Shown: positions 57,827 through 64,000 of the stretch, piece by piece
Position numbering within the stretch: position 1 is the stretch's first letter
Layout of the letters: the number at the start of each line of letters is the position of its first letter
NCBI GenBank assembly: GCA_036971475.1
Contig: JBAIZL010000001.1
Coordinates: 143,765,692-143,829,691 of the forward strand
Direction of reading: 5' to 3'
Origin: Prosapia bicincta
Lineage: Eukaryota; Arthropoda; Insecta; Hemiptera; Cercopidae
Length of the DNA: 64,000 nt
Translations under genes and position numbers: made by a program
Notes under the pieces: generated by a model
What the model saw: only the letters and a program-made list of their open reading frames with translations
The model's database searches: none
What the model was told of the DNA's origin: nothing

Positions 57827-59046
57827 ACACTGCGTCTGCTTATGAGGAACAGTTTTCCCGATATTAGACCGGTAAGGGACGGTGCTCAAAACCTCCGACA
57901 TACTGGGCTAAGGGTGGACTGGAATATTGCTGGGCAGGTGATCTCAGCGCAAAAGGTGAGAGAGGCGATTCTGTCTTTTGAGCCTTTTAAAGCGCCTGGA
58001 TTAGATAATATTACTCCAGCACTACTACAAAATTGCTTAGAGGAAATAATAGGGCCACTGATAGGATGACTCAGAGGCTGTGTTGCCTTGGGTAACACGC
58101 CCGGGCAGTGGCTCAAAACGAAGGCTATCTTTATCCCCAAACCCGGGGAGGAAAAGTTACACAGAGGTAAAGGGCTTCAGATCTATCAGCCTCACATCTT
58201 TCTTGTTAAAGACATTGGAAAGGCTGGTTGACCACTATTTGAAGGAGGGACCTTTGAAGCAGTATCCGCTTCATCAGGACCAACACGCCTACCGAACTGG
58301 TAGGTCAGTGGAGACTGCGCTGTTGTCGGTCATAGGCTTTATTAAGGGTCAGCAACAACAAGGGGATATGTATTGGGGCTTTTCTTGATGTGGAGGGGGC
58401 TTTTAATAGTACCTCTAGACTGGCCATCAAGAGAGCAGCTATGGATCATGAGATTTCTGATGGAATTATAAATTGGATTATGAGTTCCTTGGAAAACCGG
58501 ATAAGTACTGCATCCTGGATGGGGTGCACGATAAATGGGATGGTCTCGGAGGGCTGCCCGCAGGGTGGAGTGTTATCCCCTTTGCTGTGGAGCCTCAAGA
58601 GCATTCAAGAGGCAATCAAGGTAACAGAAGCATGGTGCAGGGAGAATGCACTATGCATTCAAGGAGAGAAATCTGTGGCACTCATCTTCACTAGGCGATA
58701 TATAACTAAATCGATGGGTATGATGGAAGTTGGTATTACCAAAATAAGCTACGTTCAGAGCGCTAAATATCTGGGAGTTATTCTGAATAGGAAGCTACTC
58801 TGGCGTGAGCATTTGGAGGATAAGTGCAAAAAAGCCATAGCTACGTTCTGGCAATTCAGAGGAGCAATAGGCACGAGATGGGGTTTGGGTTCACGTCAGA
58901 TGAACTGGATTTATTCCGCCATTGTAGTGTCGAGGTTGGTCTTTGCCTCAATCGTCTGGTGTTACAGGGCACAGAAAGAAACAAGTAAAAGAATGCTGGA
59001 CCGTGCGCATGGGCTCTTCCTTAGAGTCATAACAGCTACAAGGTGA
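57827..59046 (+). pseudogene. LINE reverse transcriptase, frameshifted, YADD deleted
   Basis: Continues the endonuclease frame. Thumb/finger-side motifs are KAPGLDNITPALLQ and, after a TGA at 58067, AIFIPKPG. A frameshift near 58150 leads to ISLTSFLLKTLERLVDHYL and QHAYRTGRSVETAL. A second near 58375 leads to palm motif A, FLDVEGAF, and motif B, GCPQGGVLSPLLW. Directly after PLLW the sequence jumps to KVTEAWCREN, so the segment with the catalytic YADD box is missing, an in-frame deletion near 58593. KYLGVILNRKLLW (motif D/E region) follows. A TGA at 59044 ends this stretch. With no YADD it cannot polymerise even if the stops were read through. Confidence 0.9.
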
Positions 59047-60148
59047 AGCACACCATGTGCGGCCATGAGGTTTATGTTGGGTTTTCCATCCTTGAGTCTT
59101 TAAATTAGGATGGAGGCAATGAAAACTGCATACCGGCTAAGCTGTACCGGGCAGTGGAAGACAAGTAGCAAACTTCATAAACAGCTATTTGGGGATTCAC
59201 TGAAGGAGCTCTGGATAGAACCTCAGGATAAGATACTGTCTCTTAAAACGGAAAAAGGAAACTACAAAATCCTTATTCCTGCAAGAGAGGCATGGGCGGA
59301 GTATAGACCCAGATATAGTGACATCTTGTTCACCGATGGGTCCAAGATGAAGGAAGGAGTGGGAGCAGGATTTAGTGGACCGAGACACCAAGACAGATTT
59401 TGTCATCGCCTGGAGGACTAAAACTCTGTCTTCCAGGGGGAGGTGCTCGCAATCAAACTATGTGCTGAGGAAATAATAGGGTCTGGCAGGAGGGGCAAGA
59501 CCATCTGGATTTGCTCAGACAGACCGGCAGCTCTGAAGGCTTTAGGTAAGGCTAGTACCAGCTCTAGGTTGGTGGCTGAGACTATGGCTTCTCTAGCAGA
59601 GCTGATTAAGTATAATTCACTCAACCTAACCTGGATTCCAGGACATTCTGGCTGGATAGGAATGAGAGAGCTGACGCCTTAGCAAAACAAGGGTGTATAA
59701 CCCAAGGACCGTTGCTGAGGGTAGTGGGCATGCCGCCTCAGGAGGGGCGCAAGAGGATCACGGCACATATAGACAGGTTGTGCAGGGACGAATGGAATGT
59801 AACCTTGGGATGTAACACATCCAAGGTACTGTGGGGTTACTCAGGAGATTTGTGGGCAAAGAACTACTCTCCTTAAGTAGACATCAACTCAGAGCTACTG
59901 TAGAGCTGGTTACAGGCCATGGTTATCTGATGGGGTTTCAATACAAAATTGGAAAATCTAGGTTCCCTGTGTGCAAGAGATGCGACGAGGACCAAGAGGA
60001 AAGCCCAATCCACGTACTCTGTAAGTGTTCTGCTTTGGGAGCTGCAAGGAGAAAGTGGTTTGGCTGGCAGATATGTACACCAGAGGATTTCAGAAGATCT
60101 AGCATCAGGTGGGTACTTGATTTCTGCAATGAGGTAGGTATCCACTAA
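59047..60148 (+). pseudogene. LINE RNase H domain and C-terminal Cys/His motif
   Basis: Same frame as the end of the RT, with stops at 59101 and 59419. RNase H motifs: LFTDGSK (first Asp) near 59327, FQGEVLAIKLCAEE (Glu) near 59434, ICSD (Asp) near 59512, and WIPGHSG followed by GNERADALAKQG, where a one-base deletion at about 59658-59660 shifts the frame. A second frameshift near 59865 leads to the last part, LSRHQLRATVELVTGHGYL, then CKRCDEDQEESPIHVLCKC, a C-x2-C...H-x3-C-type motif common at the end of R1/LOA-like proteins. It ends at the stop at 60146. The third RNase H residue set is thus present but split between frames. Confidence 0.9.
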
Positions 60149-60254
60149 GCTAGTCCTGTTGTAGGGATGGGAAGAGAGTACAAAGGCTGCAGTTAAGTGC
60201 TCTACACCGATAATGTCCTTCCGAGTTTTAGTAATAAAATAAAAATAGAATAAA

Positions 60255-61970
60255 TTCGACCTTCTTATAAAATTCTAAAAGTTTTATAAAGACAAAGGAT
60301 TATAAAGTATTGAATTACTTAAGTGAAAATACTCGAAAATAAATGCAAATACCCTTCCCCATTGCAGTATAAACTTAGTTACATATATAAATCTTGAGCT
60401 ACTTTTAATTTTTATTACACCGCTTTACCGTAATCAATATTCATCTAACAAGTATTTTTAGAAATGCGTTAAAATTTCCCACTCATTAAATTTCAATTAT
60501 ATTGAGAAGCTCTAATGTAAATATTAATAGGATTACACCTTTGTTATCTACATTGAATAACTAATATTAGATTAAAGAAAAATTAGAATTAATATATCAT
60601 AAATGTTTTAAAATAAGTATTTAGTTTTTCCTTTGCTTAAGATAAATAGAGTACAAAAATGAAGTGTTTGATTAGGAATGTAATCAAAGCGTTGCTATGT
60701 AACGCAACAATATGAACGGGAAACAAATTGGTATATGTAAAAATGTTTATTTGGCTGAAAATTGTTTGCAAATTATTCAAAATATTCAAAATGCTTGATA
60801 CTACTCTTGGAAAGTTTCTTTACTAATTTTAAGTATCACTATGTGATAGGACAATAATAAATAAACGATTTACTTCATATATGTCGTATTTTCAATTTTA
60901 AAATACGGGTCACGGACTACTTTCAAAAATTAATAGGGTGGGAGTAGATAAAATGATAAAAATTCAAACTTTTGAGTTTAAATGGTATATTTAAAAGCTA
61001 TACTTTAAAGTATATAAATAGTAACCGTAAGTTTTCTTTAATTTGTATTTTTATTTTCTAATTACATTAAAATGTCTTGGATATGTTTAAAAAACGTTTT
61101 TAGTCATTGAAACCCGATGACCATAAAATAATAAAATTATTATAATGATTTTAAATTGCAATTTGGAAACCTAAAACACACTACTTATTAAACATTTTTT
61201 TGTATAATAGCAATCAAATATTGTAAATGTGTGATGCAAGCAATTAGGGATTTTCTATTCTCAATAATAGATGTTTAGTCCAATAATGTTTAGTTGTAGT
61301 ATTTGTTAATTTGGATATAAACCTATTAAAGGACAACTTATATCGAGAAATACGGTTAGTAAAAACAAAATTTGCTTTTCGTAAACATCTACAAAGCCCC
61401 TCGTAGAGCATAAGATATAAAATCATCGACACACCTATGGAGTGATTTGTGAAATGAACAATGTCTTGCATTATTCGATTTGAGGTGGTGGATCACAGAA
61501 GGGTTAGTTTTGCCGTAATTTCTTGTGGAAACTTATTAACTAGTTGTAAATGCAAAACCAAAAATAAACTAATTTTAAAATCACTTTGTTTTAATTTTTT
61601 TGTAGGTGGTAATATTTCAATAAGAAAACATCTACATAAATTATTACTATTTTGTATCCTATTATTTATATATTCTTCTTCGCCGATATTAGATTTAATT
61701 CTATATAAACTAGATGGCGATAAAACCCTTTTAATGTCTATTTTAAACTCTATTATGATCATCAGACTCTTGATCTTACAAATAGGTTTTATTATTGTTT
61801 AAACCTAGAAAATAATAATTTGTTTGACTGAGAATAGTTTTTTAAATAAATATTTTATATTACATTACTTAATTGTTCCACTGTAATTAGTAGTTTATTT
61901 TAATAAAATATGCCATGCAACAAAATAACATTTTAAAATCCCGTCATAACTTTTGACGCTTATAATTGAG
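60255..61970. other. AT-rich DNA without recognisable gene
   Basis: Frames at 61244-61471 and 61461-61802 (113 codons, hydrophobic) overlap in opposite directions. They have no motif or splice support. Confidence 0.35.
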
Positions 61971-61974
61971 CTTC

Positions 61975-62145
61975 CAAATTACACCAATAGATTTAAATAG
62001 AGCCTTTAATAGCACAGTGCTTGGATTGATATAGGAGTGTGGCAAGTCATTTAACACAATAGTGCACACTGCGGCGGGTTGCGGTCCATTGTTGGCGTCC
62101 GTACTTGGAGATCATTTATTCACCGTGGTCACGACCCGAACCGAG
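61975..62145 (+). repeat. Dispersed SINE-like repeat D, copy 5 (best)
   Basis: Best-preserved copy. Ordered blocks: acaccaatagatttaaatag, agcctttaatagcacagtgc, ttggattgatatagg, gtggcaagtcatttaacac, aatagtgcacactgcgg, gcggtccattgttggcgtcc, ttggagatcatttattcacc and gtggtcacgaccc. A poly(T) follows at 62153. No RNA polymerase III promoter boxes are certain. Confidence 0.75.
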
Positions 62146-62149
62146 AAGC

Positions 62150-63038
62150 ACATTTTTTTTTTTTTAACATACATGTTTATATCAAACCAATGCTGCTAAG
62201 AGTTAGCCACAACGAAACTAATAGGTTACCAGTAATATAAATTATCAAATACAATTTAGAGGTAACCAGTAATATAAAAATACAAAACAAAATATGTTAA
62301 AATAGATACGTTTAGGGATAAAATAAACATTCTGTTGTTATAAATCGTTGACCAATTTGAATGTATTTTCCTATAACGAAAGTGTAAATTGTTTAGTAGG
62401 TAGTAGATGAAATTTTAGAAATTATTACTGTTAAACATTTTTATAAGGAGTTTTCAAGACATTTAAAGACACAAAATATTATAAATATATAATGTTTCTT
62501 TAGGCTTGATGAAAGTGGATCGAAAGTTTCACGTTTAAGTGAAACAGAAATTATTTAGTAACAATGATAGTCATAAATATTTATTAGGCTTTATAGTAAG
62601 CAATTATTCCGGCGAAACGTCATAATAATAATAAAGGTTCATAGTATTGTTTTTTTACTATAAATGTTTAAATAATATCAAGAAAATATACTGATAGGAA
62701 AATTGTAAGTGAGATGTGAAAGAAAGACATGTACTACATTCTTAGCCATATGTCGTTTCAACCTTTGCCTTTTATCAATACCGTTTTCGGATCAAAATGA
62801 CTTAGAGGATAAATTTGGATTTTCATTGTTATTCTCTTAATTATTTCGTAGCGTTGTCTTCTACGTACGACACTAAAGAAGGAGTTATTGGCGTTTGCAT
62901 TTGTAAATGTAAATAGAAGACAAACTTTTCCGGAACAGAAAACATAACAAAAAACAGAATTTGTTATTACACACTTGACCTGTGTAGCTTGGCATAAAGC
63001 AAAATGATTATTAAAATCGTTTATTTAAATTCATTCAG
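62150..63038. other. AT-rich DNA without recognisable gene
   Basis: Nothing above background. Confidence 0.4.
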
Positions 63039-63112
63039 GTAAAATTATTGTTATATACACAAACAGTCAGTGGTTACTTTGCATTGTGCTGCTATATGAT
63101 CTGAATCATCAG
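63039..63112 (+). CDS. Candidate exon, 74 nt
   Basis: Bordered by a T-rich acceptor (cgtttatttaaattcattcag) and a consensus donor (ATCATCAG|GTAAGTAT). Of three frames only one is open (two leading bases, then KIIVIYTNSQWLLCIVLLYD...NHQ), ending exactly at a codon boundary. The peptide is hydrophobic, as in a signal or membrane segment. No other exon in phase was found before the window ends. The splice signals are among the best in the window, but the exon is short. Confidence 0.35.
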
Positions 63113-63914
63113 GTAAGTATATTATGCTATTTATATCAGGATTGATATAGTATCTGTTAAAAACATAGATTTTATTAAAGCTTTAATTTTAATTTTATCT
63201 TTTTAAAAATATAAATTTACTGTACTAATATATGACTAATATATTGCTGGCTAGTGGCAACTACAATCATTATTTATTATTTTTATATACGAAAACGTTC
63301 ACACACTCTTATTGACAACCAAAAATGCTGGTTACCTTTATAGCCCAGAACTCTACTGACATACTGTAGGGAAACATTTCCAAATATAACAGAATATAAC
63401 CCTTGTGGAAGAAATATCAACGTATTGTTTCCCACAGTAAGAATGTAATGGAATAATATTTGTATTGTATCGGATCCCTGGTAACCCAGTATTTAAACAA
63501 ATTTATTTTTCAATATTGTTGTTTCCATTTCAAAAAAACAATAAAATTATTTTAAAAAAACACTACTTCTACCTCAATCTTAGTCAGGACTAAACAATTA
63601 ATAGCTATGTTTGAACCTATTACATTTCAACAATTATGAATTCAAAATATCTGTTTTAAACATATATTACAAAACATGCATGTCAAGAATATTTTCAAAT
63701 AAATACCGTGATACAAAGTTTTGAAATAAATTCATGACCTATCATATTAAAATTTGACCAAAAAAATAATAAATAACAATTGGTTTACAAATCATATAAA
63801 GATATCTTAACTATAAATATTAATAATACAGAAAAAGTAAGAGTTACAATTATAACAAACATATTAGTAACTGATTAACACTGCTATAATGTTGATGAAG
63901 ATGATGGTGATGAT

Positions 63915-63974
<60 letters not shown>

Positions 63975-64000
63975 GATAAGTGTGACCCATTGATCAGTAT
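63113..64000. other. AT-rich DNA with terminal (TA)n
   Basis: No gene seen. A TA run occupies about 63922-63969, preceded by a short gatgatgatggtgatga-type tract. Confidence 0.5.

Larger units (their letters stand above)
56640..60254 (+). mobile_element. 5'-truncated R1/LOA-type LINE with candidate target-site duplications
   Basis: A GC-richer block encoding, in order, an endonuclease, a reverse transcriptase, an RNase H and a C-terminal Cys/His motif. There is no ORF1 upstream. The octamer agaataaa occurs at 56640-56647 and 60247-60254, immediately outside the coding block and its A-rich 3' end (aataaaataaaaat), and is a plausible target-site duplication. That would make the insert about 3.6 kb. 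RNase H with this type of endonuclease points to the R1/LOA/I group rather than Jockey or RTE. Several stops, frameshifts and a deletion make it inactive. Confidence 0.9.

Noticed and set aside
59197..60145. Minus-strand frames over the LINE RNase H and C-terminus
   Set aside because: Shadows of the plus-strand element.
61461..61802. 113-codon hydrophobic frame
   Set aside because: Overlaps an equally long frame on the other strand, has no motif or splice evidence, and is within chance length for this window.

Overview
The window looks like one piece of an AT-rich (roughly two-thirds A+T) arthropod nuclear genome, most likely an insect. The reasons are very low coding density, long intergenic or intronic AT-rich stretches, many (TA)n, (GA)n and (TG)n microsatellites, a mariner-type DNA transposon, a LINE of the R1/LOA type with an RNase H domain, and dispersed SINE-like repeats. 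No bacterial operons, rRNA, tRNA or CRISPR arrays were seen. No complete host gene can be read.

Layout. 1-1.3 kb: a G-poor leader and a GC-richer islet whose minus strand is open for 66 highly charged codons. 1.6-1.9 kb: a Helitron-like short element (TC...CTAG). 4.8-7.2 kb: a diverged 1.28-kb tandem duplication. 9.36-9.69 kb: a nearly perfect 134-bp-arm foldback whose right arm carries a hammerhead-ribozyme-like core. 10.16-11.15 and 15.15-16.15 kb: two recent copies of a 1-kb repeat; the second is flanked by 300-bp direct repeats that each contain an NRF-1-like palindrome. 18 kb: a small reverse-transcriptase tail. 19.28-21.67 kb: an 874-bp tandem duplication that captured part of an internally deleted mariner element. 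29-31.7 kb: a strand-asymmetric, G-poor tract with about 371-bp repeats and a duplicated YY1/CRE-like block. 36.2-36.6 kb: a degenerate 36-bp minisatellite. 37.5-37.85 kb: a large TA/TG microsatellite. 56.65-60.25 kb: a dead R1/LOA-like LINE with candidate target-site duplications.

Host coding signal is faint. The best evidence is a plus-strand exon pair at 37.9 and 39.3 kb: a possible N-terminal exon beginning MSDDFEDYLL, then a Ser/Asn-rich exon, with matching splice phase. Other possible exons lie at 26.17, 34.48 and 63.04 kb on the plus strand and at 33.2 and 52.6 kb on the minus strand. These are inferences from splice-like borders and open frames; none could be assigned to a family with confidence.

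The most interesting non-gene structure is the foldback at 9.4-9.7 kb. Its hammerhead-like motif has a two-pair stem III, the arrangement known from Penelope-like and retrozyme elements. Also notable are the layered mariner/tandem-duplication history at 19-21.7 kb and a dispersed repeat family of about 150-200 bp present in at least five copies between 40 and 62 kb.
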